A DNA stretch of 64,000 nt from Blastocatellia bacterium (GTDB taxonomy: Bacteria > Acidobacteriota > Blastocatellia > Chloracidobacteriales > JADJPF01), in contig JADJPF010000003.1 of the NCBI GenBank assembly GCA_016713405.1, positions 248,001 through 312,000 on the forward strand, written 5' to 3'. The position numbers were made by a program, and so were the translations under genes. The notes below the pieces were generated by a model that saw only the letters and a list, made by a program, of their open reading frames with translations, was not told where the DNA came from and did no database searches. This document shows positions 42,935 through 52,432 of the stretch, piece after piece. Every line of letters starts with the position of its first letter. Position 1 is the stretch's first letter.

Positions 42935-44974
42935 TTATTTTAACCGCGCTCCATTAGGCACATCTTCTAAAAATCCTGCTACGACGGGCTTTCCTTCATC
43001 GCCAATAGAAGCTGCTAACAACATTCCTTGGGATTCTAAACCACGAAGTTTTCTTGGTTCTAAATTAGCGATGACAACAATTTTACGCCCTAACATTTGC
43101 TCAGGTGTGTAATATTGAGCAATACCGGCTAGGATTTGACGGGGTTTTTCTTCGCCTACATCTACTACTAAACGCAATAGTTTATCAGCTTTGGGAACTC
43201 GTTCAGCTTCTAAAACTTGGGCAACTCGCAAGTCAATTTTAGCAAAATCATCAATATTAATTGTTGGGCGTAGGGGTGGAACTTCTACTTTAGGTGTTGT
43301 TGCTGTAGTTTCAGTGGTTTCTGGTGTGGCTGGAACCGTTTCAACAGGTGCTACAGTGTTATTTTCAGACATTTTCTTTTTCTCCTCAGTAATTTCTGCC
43401 ATTAACTTTTCTTTGTCTAAAGTTGGGAAAAGAGCTTTTACTTCGCCAATCTTGTTTCCTGATGGAAGTTCTGCCCACGCTAAATTTTCTGGACTTATGT
43501 TTGTTGGACTGTCCATTAAACCCATTTGTGACCAAATACTTGCACTTAATTCTGGTAAAATTGGTGCAAGCATAACCGTAATATAACGTAAAGCTTCAAG
43601 TGAAGTATAAAGAACTGTCTCAAGTTGTTCTTGATTGCTAGCATCTTTAGCTAAATTCCAAGGTGCGCTATCAGAAATATATTTATCAACACGGGCAATA
43701 ATTTCCCAAACAGCTTCTAAAGCACGGCTAAAATTATAATCATTAAACTCGTTTTCAAAAACTTTGCTACGTTCTAAGCAAAGATCTCTAACCTGGCAGG
43801 CTTCTTCTTGCCATTTTTCTGCTACTTCACTGCTAAAAGCTTTTGGACAAGCGGGCAGCAAACTTTGGCAATATTTTTCTACCATTTTTAATGTACGACT
43901 AACTAAATTTCCTAAACCCTTGGCTAAATCACTGTTTACACGGTTAATTAATGCCTCATAGGTAAAATCACCGTCTAAACCAAATACCATTTCACGTAAG
44001 CAAAAATAACGTATATAATCGCGTGCAAAGTATTTAATTAAGATTTTAGGCTCAATTACATTACCTAACTCTTTACTAATTTTGCGTCCGCCCGATAGCC
44101 ACATTCCATGAGCATAAACTGTTTTAGGTAGCTCAAGCCCGGCAGCCATCAAAAACGCAGGCCAGTAAACAGTATGAAAGCGTAAGATATCTTTACCTAC
44201 TAGCTGCAAATCTGCCGGCCAGTATTTGTCAAACCCGCTACGAGTCTTATTTCCCCAACCTAGCGCGGTAATATAATTTGATAACGCGTCAAACCAAACA
44301 TAAATTGTATGTGCTGGGTCGTCTGGGACAGGTATTCCCCATTTTACCGAAACCCGACTGACGGATAGATCTTTTAATCCACCTTTAACAAAACTAATTA
44401 TTTCATTTCGTCGGGATTCAGGTCTGATAAAGTTTGGATTTTCTTGGTAATAATTTAGTAAGCGTTCTTGGAAAGCTGATAGTTTGAAAAAATAACTTTC
44501 TTCAGACACGCGCTCTGCTTCTCGGTCGTGAAGCGGGCAAAAGGGGGCTTTACCTGCTTCTTCTTCCTCTTTAAATTCGCTACACCCAACACAAAACCAG
44601 CCTTCATAATGACTTTTATAAATATAGCCAGCTTTGTCTGTTAAACGAAAAAGTTCTTGGACGGCTTCTTTGTGGTAATCGTCTGTTGTGCGAATCCAAT
44701 GATCGTAATTAAGCCCAAATTGAGCGAATATATCTAAGTATTCGGCTACGATTTCATCAACATGTTGTTTTACATCTACCTAGGGTTGTCTTTTATTAGC
44801 AGCTTGCTCAATTTTTTGTCCATGCTCATCTGTGCCAGTGAGGAAAAAAACATCAAAACCACGCTGACGCTTAAAACGAGTAACTGTATCAGCTATAGTT
44901 GTGGTGTAGAGATGGCCTAGATGAGGTCTTGCATTAACATAATAAATGGGTGTAGTTACATAGAAAGTCTTCAT
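42935..44974 (-). pseudogene. metG: Methionyl-tRNA synthetase, interrupted by an in-frame TAG
   Basis: 680 codons, all one frame, broken by a single TAG at 44780-44782. Residues 1-64 have the class I HIGH-like motif (ITPIYYVNARPHLGHLY, TGTDEHGQKIEQAA). After the TAG (ANKRQP-stop-VDVKQHVDEIVAEY) the frame continues with the zinc knuckle CVGCSEF...CPLHD, the KMSKS-like KISKELGN, the anticodon domain, and a C-terminal EMAP/Trbp111 tRNA-binding domain (about 575-680: IDLRVAQVLEAERVPKADKLLRLVVDVG). CAG (Gln) to TAG would explain the break. MetRS is essential, so either readthrough occurs, another copy exists, or the base is wrong. Confidence 0.9.
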
Positions 44975-44983
44975 CTTTTTTAC

Positions 44984-45652
44984 CTAATACATTTGAGTTT
45001 TATTAATTAATGCCATTGCTTCGGCGCGGGTGCGTTGGTCGGTACGAAAAACACCCCGCACAGCAGAAGTTATAGTCTTTGCTCCTGGTTTACGAATGCC
45101 ACGCATTGCCATGCACATATGTTCGCACTCAACCACAACCATAACGCCACGAGCCTTTAAGCCTTCATAAAGCAGTTCTGCAATTTGTGTGGTAAGGCGT
45201 TCCTGAATTTGTGGACGGCGAGAAAAATTATCAGCAATTCTAGCCAGTTTAGACAGACCAACTATTCTGCCATGATCAGGAATATAAGCAATATGTGCTT
45301 GCCCAAAAAAAGGTACTAAATGATGTTCGCAGAGACTAAAAATTGTAATGTCTCTAACTATAATCATTTCGTCATGAGTTTCTGCTGGTACGACTTTAAT
45401 ATATTCTTTGGGGTCGTGATGAAGCCCTCCACAAATTTCTGCATACATTTTAGCAACTCTCATTGGAGTTTCTTCAATTCCAGGGCGTGTAATGTCTTCT
45501 CCAATACCTTCTAAAATTAGCTTTACCCCTTGAGCAATTTTAGCTAAGTCAATATTTGCTATAGCCTGATGTTCAATTGGGGGCAAATGATCGTCAATTG
45601 TTAAAGAATTACCATTGCTAGACAGTGTTTCTAATTTATCGTCTTTCATCAA
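44984..45652 (-). CDS. folE: GTP cyclohydrolase I
   Basis: 222 residues. GIEETPMRVAKMYAEICGG, the zinc/active-site motif LCEHHLVPFFGQAHIAYIP (Cys and His ligands), VGLSKLARIADNFSRRPQIQERLT and VVVECEHMCMAMRGIRKPGA (second zinc Cys). About 35 unordered residues precede the core. Makes dihydroneopterin triphosphate, the first step of folate and pterin synthesis. Located 3 bp downstream of larC and just before metG on the minus strand. Confidence 0.96.
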   Translation of the reverse strand: MMKDDKLETLSSNGNSLTIDDHLPPIEHQAIANIDLAKIAQGVKLILEGIGEDITRPGIEETPMRVAKMYAEICGGLHHDPKEYIKVVPAETHDEMIIVRDITIFSLCEHHLVPFFGQAHIAYIPDHGRIVGLSKLARIADNFSRRPQIQERLTTQIAELLYEGLKARGVMVVVECEHMCMAMRGIRKPGAKTITSAVRGVFRTDQRTRAEAMALINKTQMY

Positions 45653-45655
45653 AGT

Positions 45656-47177
45656 TTAACCTTTATAAAGTTGTTGTTGGAGGGTATCTTTTTCTTGCTC
45701 AAAGGCAAGTGTAGCGGCTGTTTGTACCAAAGTTAATGGCACATTAGCTTTTTGTGCTAATGCTGCACAAGAATCATACTCAGGCATAACATTAATTATT
45801 TTTTCACCTAAAGAAGCAAACTTAACTTCCACCTCACCATAAATTGTTTCTACTTGGCTTTTATGTCTAGCTAAAGTACGTCGGTTAGTTTCATAATAGC
45901 GAATGCCTAAAGTTGTAGTTTCTTGAAACAAAATAGCAGAGATATTTTCAAAATTATTTTTTTCTACAAGAATTGTTAATAACACTCCAGGACGGTTTTT
46001 CTTCATATAAATAGGAGTGTAAAAAACGTCTAACGCGCCTTGTTTAAGTAGCTTATCCATCAAATAGCCATATATTTGAGGATTCATATCATCAATATTT
46101 GCTTCAATTATGGTAATGGTTTCTAAATTTGCGCTAGTAGGTTCAGAAGACACAGGGCTATGTGTAAGCTTACTTTCTTGTGCTAGTTCACCATAAAATA
46201 GCCTTAAAACATTGGGAAAATTAGCAATATCTCGACCTCCTGCACCATAGCCAATTTTTTCTATAGCCATTTTTGGTAGTGGGACAAACTCGCTACATAA
46301 GGTTGAGACAATTGCTGCTCCTGTAGGTGTCACCATTTCCTTTTCTATTTCTGTTGAATAAATTGGAATGCCTTGCAACATTTCTGCTGTTGCTGGTGCT
46401 GGAATAGGGAATTTTCCATGAGCGCAAGTTACAAAACCACGTCCAACATGCAAGGGTGAGCAAATAAATTTTTCTACTCCTAATTTTTCAAAACCAATAC
46501 AAGCACCAACTATGTCAACAATTGCATCTACCGCGCCAACTTCATGAAAATGAACTTGTTCTGGCGCAATGCCATGTATTTTTCCTTCTGCTACTGCTAG
46601 TCGGTAAAAAATTTTTTTAGCTGTCTCTTTAACCCATACCGACAAACTAGATTCATCTATTAACTTATTGATTGTTGGCAAGTTGCGATGTTCATGATCG
46701 TGGACTATGGCTGTGATCGTGATCGTGGCTATGGCTATGATCGTGGCTATGGCTGTGATCGTGATTGTGGCTATGACTGTGATCGTGGCTATGGCTGTGA
46801 TCGTGATTGTGGCTATGGCTGTGATCGTGACTATGGCTATGATCGTGACGATGGCTATGATCGTGACTATGACTATGATCGTGGCTATGGCTGTGATCGT
46901 GATCGTGGCTATGGCTGTGATCGTGATCGTGGCTATGGCTGTGATCGTGATCGTGGCTATGACTGTGATGCTCATGATTTTCTGTCAAGGTGACATCAAA
47001 TTTGGTAGCGGCTAGTTGGCTACGAGTAACGCGGTGTAGGCTCAATTGATAGCCAGGCAAGACTAGTTTTTTTAGCTCAGAGTCTAAAAAGTGAAAATCT
47101 AGTCCTAAGTCTAATAATGCTCCAATGGTCATATCGCCACTGATGCCAGCAAAACAGTCAAAATAAAGTGTTTTCAT
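45656..47177 (-). pseudogene. larC: Nickel insertion protein LarC, split by a frameshift in a His-rich repeat
   Basis: The N-part (ATG 47177) has TLYFDCFAGISGDMTIGALLDLGLD, typical LarC, then a (HSHDHD)n stretch of about 90 residues, and runs out of frame to TGA at 46692. The C-part in the next frame resumes with HDHEHRNLPTINKLIDESSL and contains FHEVGAVDAIVDIVGACIGFE, PTGAAIVSTL, IGYGAGGRD, IEANIDDMNPQIYGYLMDKLL. At the switch (46702-46706) the repeat unit has one extra base (AGTCCACGAT instead of AGCCACGAT); removing it restores a continuous protein. LarC uses CTP to insert nickel into the lactate-racemase-type pincer cofactor. In Lactobacillus plantarum larC is also two ORFs joined by ribosomal frameshifting (from memory). 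Confidence 0.88.
46696..46976. repeat. His/Asp/Ser-coding tandem repeat in larC
   Basis: Degenerate 6-bp-multiple array, commonest unit GATCGTGGCTATGGCTGT (18 bp) with 24-bp variants carrying an extra GATCGT; on the coding strand it gives HSHSHD-type codons. Because units are multiples of 6 bp and low in stops, long spurious ORFs appear in other frames on both strands. About 17 GATC sites fall here, mostly because CAC-GAT-CAC encodes HDH. Confidence 0.9.
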
Positions 47178-47639
47178 ATGATTAAAACCTAAAGAATTAA
47201 AGCTTAAAAATAATGAAAGTTGATACTAAGTGGCTAAATTAACACTGTCAAGCGAGCTAACCTTAGCAAAATAAAAAAGGGATTAGTTAAAAGTGTATAT
47301 GGATTTTTATAAAGTAATTGTAAAAGGTGCTTTACAGGCTTTGTTTTTCTATGCTATTTTACGCCGTTAAAGTTTCAATTTTTCTACCTGTTGCCTGTCG
47401 TTGTAGCGAAATTATCCTAAATTTAGGAACTGTATAAAAAACGGTAGACTCTCCTGACGGGTGATAGACAAAATCCATTATTTAGAAGGTCTTAACTTTT
47501 GCGAAAGAGTTTTAGTTAAGATTTTGATTGGATAATGCTGTCATCTGGAAAAGACCTAGGATACTAAGTAGTTTCAAGATTTGCGACTTGTAGGTAGTTA
47601 ATTTTTTAAGTTATTAGTCTTTGAAGGAGAATAGCATAA
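47178..47639. other. Intergenic region upstream of rpsO
   Basis: 462 bp between the divergent larC and rpsO. AT-rich; a GATAAT box at 47531-47536 might be a -10 for rpsO but no good -35 is present. A short C/G-rich patch (47450-47470) does not match a riboswitch I know. AAGGAG lies 12 nt before the rpsO GTG. No protein-like reading frame seen. Confidence 0.55.
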
Positions 47640-47909
47640 GTGGCTTTACAACGAGAAGTTAAGCAAGATTTAATCGCAAAATATAAAACTCATGATAGTG
47701 ATACCGGTTCACCAGAAGTACAAATTGCTCTTTTAACACAACGTATCGAAGGTTTAATTGAACATTTCAAATCCCATGTCAAAGATAATCATTCCCGCCG
47801 TGGGTTATTAAAAATGGTGAGCCATAGACGTCGTTTACTTGATTACCTTAAACGACAAGACTTTGCCCGATATCAAGCAATCATTGGTAAATTAGGAATC
47901 AGGAAGTAA
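47640..47909 (+). CDS. rpsO: 30S ribosomal protein S15
   Basis: 89 residues, exact family length, with a GTG start (47640) after AAGGAG. Family signature HDSDTGSPEVQIALLTQRIEGLIEHFKSH, then KDNHSRRGLLKMVSHRRRLLDYLKRQDFARYQ and the ending LGIRK. Binds 16S rRNA central domain. Followed by pnp, the classic rpsO-pnp pair. Confidence 0.97.
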   Translation: MALQREVKQDLIAKYKTHDSDTGSPEVQIALLTQRIEGLIEHFKSHVKDNHSRRGLLKMVSHRRRLLDYLKRQDFARYQAIIGKLGIRK

Positions 47910-48029
47910 TTATAGGTTGAAACAGTCCAATAGCGATTTGGTAGATCTATATTTTGGTCTGCTTTTAGTGGACTGCTCATTAGTGTGCATATTTTATGCA
48001 CAAATAGGCTATTATTTTTTTGAGGGATT

Positions 48030-48078
48030 AAAAAGCCATGTTTAGCTAAATCAGCGGATTTAGTTAACATGGCTTTTT
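48030..48078 (+). terminator. Large hairpin between rpsO and pnp
   Basis: Long near-perfect stem: AAAAAGCCATGTTTAGCTAA and its complement TTAGTTAACATGGCTTTTT around CAGCGG, ending in a T-run. It can act as rpsO terminator with readthrough, and sits 30 bp before the pnp start. In E. coli a hairpin at this place is cut by RNase III for pnp autoregulation; the same logic here is inference. Confidence 0.75.
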
Positions 48079-48107
48079 CGTTTGCGGCTCGTAGAGAGGA
48101 GAAAGTT

Positions 48108-50336
48108 ATGTATTTTAAGAAAGCCATTAATTTTGGTGGCAGAGAGTTTTCAGTTGAAAGTGGCAAAATCGCAAAACAAGCTGATGGTGCTGTAATAATT
48201 CGTTATGGCGATACAGTAGTTTTAATAACAGCCGTAGGAGAAAAAACACAAGACGAAAGTAAGGATTTTTTCCCTTTAACAGTAGATTATCGTGAATATG
48301 GGTATGCTTCTGGCCGTATTCCAGGCGGGTATTTTAAGCGTGAAGGTAAGCCTACAGAAAAAGAAGTTTTAACTAGTCGATTGATTGACCGTCCTTTGCG
48401 TCCTTCATTTTCAGAAGGATATACAAATGAAACACAAATTATAGCTATGGTAATGTCTGCTGACACAAATAATGATCCAGATGTGTTAGCTGTTACAGGT
48501 GCTTCAATAGCACTTTATATTTCAGATATTCCTTTTCCAAACCCTGTTGGTTGTGTAAGAGTTGGTCTTATAGAAGGGCATTACGTAGTTAACCCAACTT
48601 ATTCAGAGCTAAGAAATTCTCAGTTAAATTTAATTATTGCTGGTACAGAAGAAGCTATTGTAATGGTTGAGGCTGGAGCTAAAGAAGTTACAGAAAATGT
48701 AATGGTAGAAGCTTTAATGTTTGGGCATAGCGAAATTAAAAAGCTTTGTGCTATGCAACGAGAAATTAGAGAAGCTATTGGTAAGCCAAAACGGGAAGTA
48801 GTTATACATAAACTAAATGAAGATTTAGTTAAAGAAGTAGAAGAAAAACTAATTTCACAATTACGAGAATCTTTAGATGTACGCAATAAAAATAAATTAG
48901 CTAGTTATGAAGCAGTAGATGAATTAAAAGAGAAAACTATAGCTAGTTATGCAGAAGAGCCAGATAAGCAAAAAGAAGTAGGTAAAATCTTTGATCACTT
49001 AAAAGAGAAAGTTTTTAGAGAAGATATAATGCAAAACCGTCGTCGACCAGATGGACGACGTTTTTCAGAAATTCGCCCAATTACCTGCGAAGTTGGTTGG
49101 TTGCCTCGTGTTCATGGTAGTTCTATTTTTACTCGTGGAGAAACTCAAGCTGTAGTAACTGTTACATTAGGAACAAAACATGATGTGCAATATGTAGATG
49201 ATATAGAAAAAGGTGAAGTTACTCGTCGAGCAATGCTTAACTATAATTTCCCACCATTTTCTGTTGGTGAAACTGGACGTGTAGGACAACCGGGCCGTCG
49301 GGAAGTAGGACATGGAGCCTTAGCACTAAGAGCTATAGAACCTGTTTTACCTACTGAAGATGTTTGGCCTTATGCCTTGCGTATAGTTTCTGATATTACA
49401 GAGTCCAATGGATCTTCATCAATGGCAACAATTTGCGGTGGAATATTATCTTTAATGGATGCTGGAGTTCCGATAAAAACACCTGTTGCAGGTGTTGCTA
49501 TGGGGTTAGTGATGGCTGGCAACCGTTATGCGATTCTTACAGATATTGCTGGGGCAGAAGATCATTATGGAGATATGGACTTTAAGGTTGCTGGAAGCCG
49601 TGAAGGTATAACAGCATTACAAATGGATATAAAAATAGGTGGAATAAACGCCCAAATTATGGCAGAAGCACTTGAACAAGCTAAACAAGGTCGTTTCTTT
49701 ATCTTAGATAAAATGCAAGAAGCTATCTCGACTCCTAGAACAGAGATTAGTGCTTATGCTCCAAGAATTTTCTCAATCCAAATTCCTGTAGATAAAATTC
49801 GAGATATCATTGGGCCAGGTGGGAAAACTATTCGTGGCCTAGTAGAAAAAACAGGCTGTAAGATTGATATTGAAGATGATGGACGGGTAAGCATTGCTTC
49901 TTCTGATGGTGAATCAGCCGAACGCGCTCGACAATTAATTCAAGAGATTACTGCTGAAGTTGAAATTGGAAAGAGCTATTTAGGTACTGTCACTCGTTTA
50001 GCAGAATTTGGTGCTTTTGTTGAAGTTCTACCAGGCATAGAAGGCTTGCTACATATTTCAGAAGTTGCTGATTATCGTATTCGTAATATTCGTGATGAGC
50101 TAAAAGAAGGTCAACAACTAATGGTTAAATGCCTTAGCAATGAAGGTGGAAAGGTTCGCTTAAGCCGACGTGTATTACTAAGGGATGAAAAAGGTGCTAG
50201 TAGTAATGGGGAAGCTAAAAGCCCAGAACAACAACCTTCAGAGCGCCCAGAGCGTTCAGAACGTCCTGAGCGTAGAGAGCGAAACGACTATGACCGTCCT
50301 GAGCGCAGAAGTCCGCCTGCTAGAGGAAGAAGATAA
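48108..50336 (+). CDS. pnp: Polyribonucleotide nucleotidyltransferase (PNPase)
   Basis: 742 residues from ATG 48108, chosen for its strong RBS (GAGAGGAGAAAG) and canonical MYFKKAINFGGREFSVESG start; an upstream in-frame ATG (48069) lies in the hairpin. Two RNase PH domains (AVIIRYGDTVVLITAV; RVHGSSIFTRGETQAVVTVTLG, RREVGHGALALRAI, ESNGSSSMATICGG). The KH domain has IRDIIGPGGKTIRGLVEKTG and S1 has GTVTRLAEFGAFVEVLPGIEGLLHISEV. The last 40 residues are an E/R-rich tail (RPERSERPERRER). 3'-5' phosphorolytic RNase in mRNA decay. Confidence 0.97.
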   Translation: MYFKKAINFGGREFSVESGKIAKQADGAVIIRYGDTVVLITAVGEKTQDESKDFFPLTVDYREYGYASGRIPGGYFKREGKPTEKEVLTSRLIDRPLRPSFSEGYTNETQIIAMVMSADTNNDPDVLAVTGASIALYISDIPFPNPVGCVRVGLIEGHYVVNPTYSELRNSQLNLIIAGTEEAIVMVEAGAKEVTENVMVEALMFGHSEIKKLCAMQREIREAIGKPKREVVIHKLNEDLVKEVEEKLISQLRESLDVRNKNKLASYEAVDELKEKTIASYAEEPDKQKEVGKIFDHLKEKVFREDIMQNRRRPDGRRFSEIRPITCEVGWLPRVHGSSIFTRGETQAVVTVTLGTKHDVQYVDDIEKGEVTRRAMLNYNFPPFSVGETGRVGQPGRREVGHGALALRAIEPVLPTEDVWPYALRIVSDITESNGSSSMATICGGILSLMDAGVPIKTPVAGVAMGLVMAGNRYAILTDIAGAEDHYGDMDFKVAGSREGITALQMDIKIGGINAQIMAEALEQAKQGRFFILDKMQEAISTPRTEISAYAPRIFSIQIPVDKIRDIIGPGGKTIRGLVEKTGCKIDIEDDGRVSIASSDGESAERARQLIQEITAEVEIGKSYLGTVTRLAEFGAFVEVLPGIEGLLHISEVADYRIRNIRDELKEGQQLMVKCLSNEGGKVRLSRRVLLRDEKGASSNGEAKSPEQQPSERPERSERPERRERNDYDRPERRSPPARGRR

Positions 50337-50369
50337 GACATTTAATTAGATAAATTAATCAATAATCAA

Positions 50370-50400
50370 ACACAAGCGAGCTTTTGCTTGTGTTTTTGTT
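50370..50400 (+). terminator. Terminator after pnp
   Basis: Stem ACACAAGC / GCTTGTGT with an 8-nt loop, then TTTTGTTTTTG, 33 bp past the pnp stop. Confidence 0.85.
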
Positions 50401-50411
50401 TTTGGGTTAAT

Positions 50412-50938
50412 ACAGCGTAACTTATAGTAATGTAGCAATTTTATATTCTTAACTCTTAAGCCCCAGAGGGGCGAAATAACTGTAGCCTAGGGCGCAAGCC
50501 CCATAAGCGCGAACTTAAGAAATAAGTTATTTATAATGAATAAATAACACAAATCTTAGCTCCGAAGGAGCGTAAAATTTGTAGCCTAGGGTTTGCGCCC
50601 TAGGAAATTATAGTTAAGCCTTCTCAAGCCTGAAAGGGCGAAAGAGTCTTTAAGAAAAGCTCTTACGCCCCATTGGGACTTTATATGGTATATTACTTAA
50701 ACCCAGAGCTTACGCTCTGGGCTACATATCTTTCGCCCTGTTGGGGCTTAAGATTTAACCCCTTACTTTTCAATTAGTTGTTCTTAAGTTTCGCGCTTAT
50801 GGTTTGCGCCCTAGGAAATAATAGTTAAGTCTCTTTAAGCTTTGTAAGGGTGATATAGTCTTTTAATGTTAAGAAACAAATATGTTGCCCCGTTGGGGCT
50901 TAAGATTAAAATATTAGAATATTTAAGTTACAGTATAA
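50412..50938. repeat. Palindrome-rich intergenic repeat element, copy B
   Basis: The whole 0.5-kb gap between pnp and dam. It is bounded by imperfect inverted ends: left ACAGCGTAACTTATAG...CTTAAGCCCC, right GGGGCTTAAGATTAAAATAT...AAGTTACAGTATA. Inside are repeated palindromes such as CCTAGGGTTTGCGCCCTAGG, CCCAGAGCTTACGCTCTGGG, GCTCCGAAGGAGC and units ending TTTCGCCC-TGTTGGGGCTTAAG. Right end matches copy A (37128-37170) inverted. No reading frame with protein character. Confidence 0.75.
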
Positions 50939-51820
50939 TTAATAATTTTTAATTACTAATTCTGTTACTAGCCCACGAGCAAAGGGATTGCTATTAATTG
51001 AGCGCGGACAATGGACAGTAAAAAACTTAAAACCTTGGTAAAGAGTTCTAACTAATTTTGTATCTGAATTAGAGAGCATAAATAAACAGCCCTTTTTATC
51101 AAGGATGCGAACGATTTCTGCTAGCTTAACTTGGTCTGACTCTGTGAAATTAGAGCTAGTATAACTAGTAAAACTGGCTGTAACACTAGTAGGGACATAA
51201 GGAGGGTCTAAATAAATAAAATCTCCTGGGTGAGCTTGGGAAACAGTTTTTTCAAAGCTTGCAATACTAAACTGAACATTTTGCAAAGCTTCACTTGCAA
51301 TACGAATTACTTCTTTATCACAAATTAAAGGTTTTTTATATTTACCATAAGGAACATTAAATTGACCTTGTTTATTAACTCGGTAAAGACCATTGTAACA
51401 AGTTTTATTTAAGTAAATAAATCTAGAAGCTCGCTCAATAGAGGTTAAATTTTCTGGAAGCAATTCTCTTTGCCTATAGAAATATTGCTCAGTAGTTTTA
51501 TGTTTTGCTAAATGGTCAATTAGTTCATCGGGATAGTTTTTAACCATTTTATAGCAATTAATTAGCTCTGGGTTAAGGTCAGCTAGTAAAGCTTTAGATG
51601 GTCTTAAATGAAAAAAAACTGCTCCACCACCAAGAAAAGGCTCAAAATAACGATTAAACTGGGATGGATTTGGTAAAAGAAGGTTATATTGATCTAAAAG
51701 GCGACGCTTGCCCCCGGCCCATTTAATAAATGGGCGTGCTAGTGAAAATCTATTAGCTAGTGTAACGCGCTCTGGACTACTGTGATCAAAATCCAATGCA
51801 CTGGAATTAGCTGGTGACAA
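50939..51820 (-). CDS. dam: DNA adenine methylase, Dam/D12 class, apparently orphan
   Basis: 293 residues. FIKWAGGKRRLLDQYNLLLP, then motif I YFEPFLGGGAVFFHLRP (about 59-75), DLNPELINCYKMVKN, YYRQRELLP-like (here FYRQRELLP), RFIYLNKTCYNGLYRVNKQGQFNVPYGKYKKP, and motif IV DFIYLDPPYVPTS. This is the Dam/MboI-group alpha N6-adenine methyltransferase, whose members usually recognise GATC. No restriction endonuclease gene is adjacent (palindromic repeats on one side, a roadblock protein on the other), so it looks like a solitary regulatory methylase. GATC recognition is by family inference. Start ATG 51820; about 25 extra N-terminal residues. Confidence 0.92.
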   Translation of the reverse strand: MSPANSSALDFDHSSPERVTLANRFSLARPFIKWAGGKRRLLDQYNLLLPNPSQFNRYFEPFLGGGAVFFHLRPSKALLADLNPELINCYKMVKNYPDELIDHLAKHKTTEQYFYRQRELLPENLTSIERASRFIYLNKTCYNGLYRVNKQGQFNVPYGKYKKPLICDKEVIRIASEALQNVQFSIASFEKTVSQAHPGDFIYLDPPYVPTSVTASFTSYTSSNFTESDQVKLAEIVRILDKKGCLFMLSNSDTKLVRTLYQGFKFFTVHCPRSINSNPFARGLVTELVIKNY

Positions 51821-51966
51821 GAACTTCTCCTCAATAAGCTACTAGTTGAAAATATTTAGGTATAAAAGTTAGTACTTGATTATTAATAAAAATAATGACA
51901 TTAAGGAAATTTGAAAATGTGTTAGATATATAGATTTAGTTTGTTTTTGTCAATCAAAGCAGATCA

Positions 51967-52332
51967 CTAAAGTCCCATTTCTTCGTTTAGTGATTTAGCT
52001 ACATCTTTTAAGCTATAGATAGCTTGCCCAATATTTCCTTGAGGGGAAAGTGCAAGTAAGACAAAATAGCCTTCGTTAAGGGTCTTGATAATACAAGTTG
52101 CATCCTTATATTGGCAAATCATTACTTCAATTAATCCCATCTCTACTTCATCAGAAAATTTCCGGCAAGTTGTGAGGGTAATACCGTGATAAGCACCAAT
52201 TAAATCTAGTTCTTTTAGACCTTTAGGTGGAGTGTAAATCTGTACAACTTCACCATCGCTATCTAAAAAAACTGCTCCCTTTGCTCCATAAACAGATTCC
52301 ACTAATTGTTCTAACAACTTGTCAAAACTCAT
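51967..52332 (-). CDS. Roadblock/LC7-like domain protein
   Basis: 121 residues. MSFDKLLEQLVESVYGAKGAVFLDSDGEVVQI is a roadblock/longin-like start (the G-A-x-x-x-D-x-D-G-E pattern). DLIGAYHGITLTTCRKF and the beta-rich end NEGYFVLLALSPQGNIGQAIYSLKDVAKSLNEEM fit as well. Such small proteins act as regulatory subunits for Ras-like GTPases (MglB type). No GTPase is seen in the window. Sits 100 bp downstream of the HD-GYP gene on the same strand. Confidence 0.75.
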   Translation of the reverse strand: MSFDKLLEQLVESVYGAKGAVFLDSDGEVVQIYTPPKGLKELDLIGAYHGITLTTCRKFSDEVEMGLIEVMICQYKDATCIIKTLNEGYFVLLALSPQGNIGQAIYSLKDVAKSLNEEMGL

Positions 52333-52432
52333 GATTTTTACCTGTACTTGATTTTATCTGCTTGATTTAGGTTAGCAAATTTTAAGATTTTGCCATTCTA
52401 ACATATTGCTTAATTTAAGCTAACCCAAATAG

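Noticed and set aside
40674..44782. Reassignment of TAG to a sense codon in this organism
   Set aside because: TAG ends panB, pilT, rnpA, the amidohydrolase and the nucleotidyltransferase at normal positions. Two in-frame TAGs are better explained by mutation, error or suppression.
46696..46976. Possible CRISPR-like array
   Set aside because: Units are contiguous 18/24-bp coding repeats without unique spacers, inside larC.
46688..47015. Plus-strand reading frames of about 100 codons opposite larC (RDRGYGYD- and VIVAMAVI-like repeats)
   Set aside because: They are shadows of the His-coding tandem repeat: its 6-bp-multiple units contain no stops in several frames. LarC homology fixes the coding strand as minus.
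47178..47639. Riboswitch upstream of rpsO
   Set aside because: No known aptamer core recognised; only short unsupported stems.
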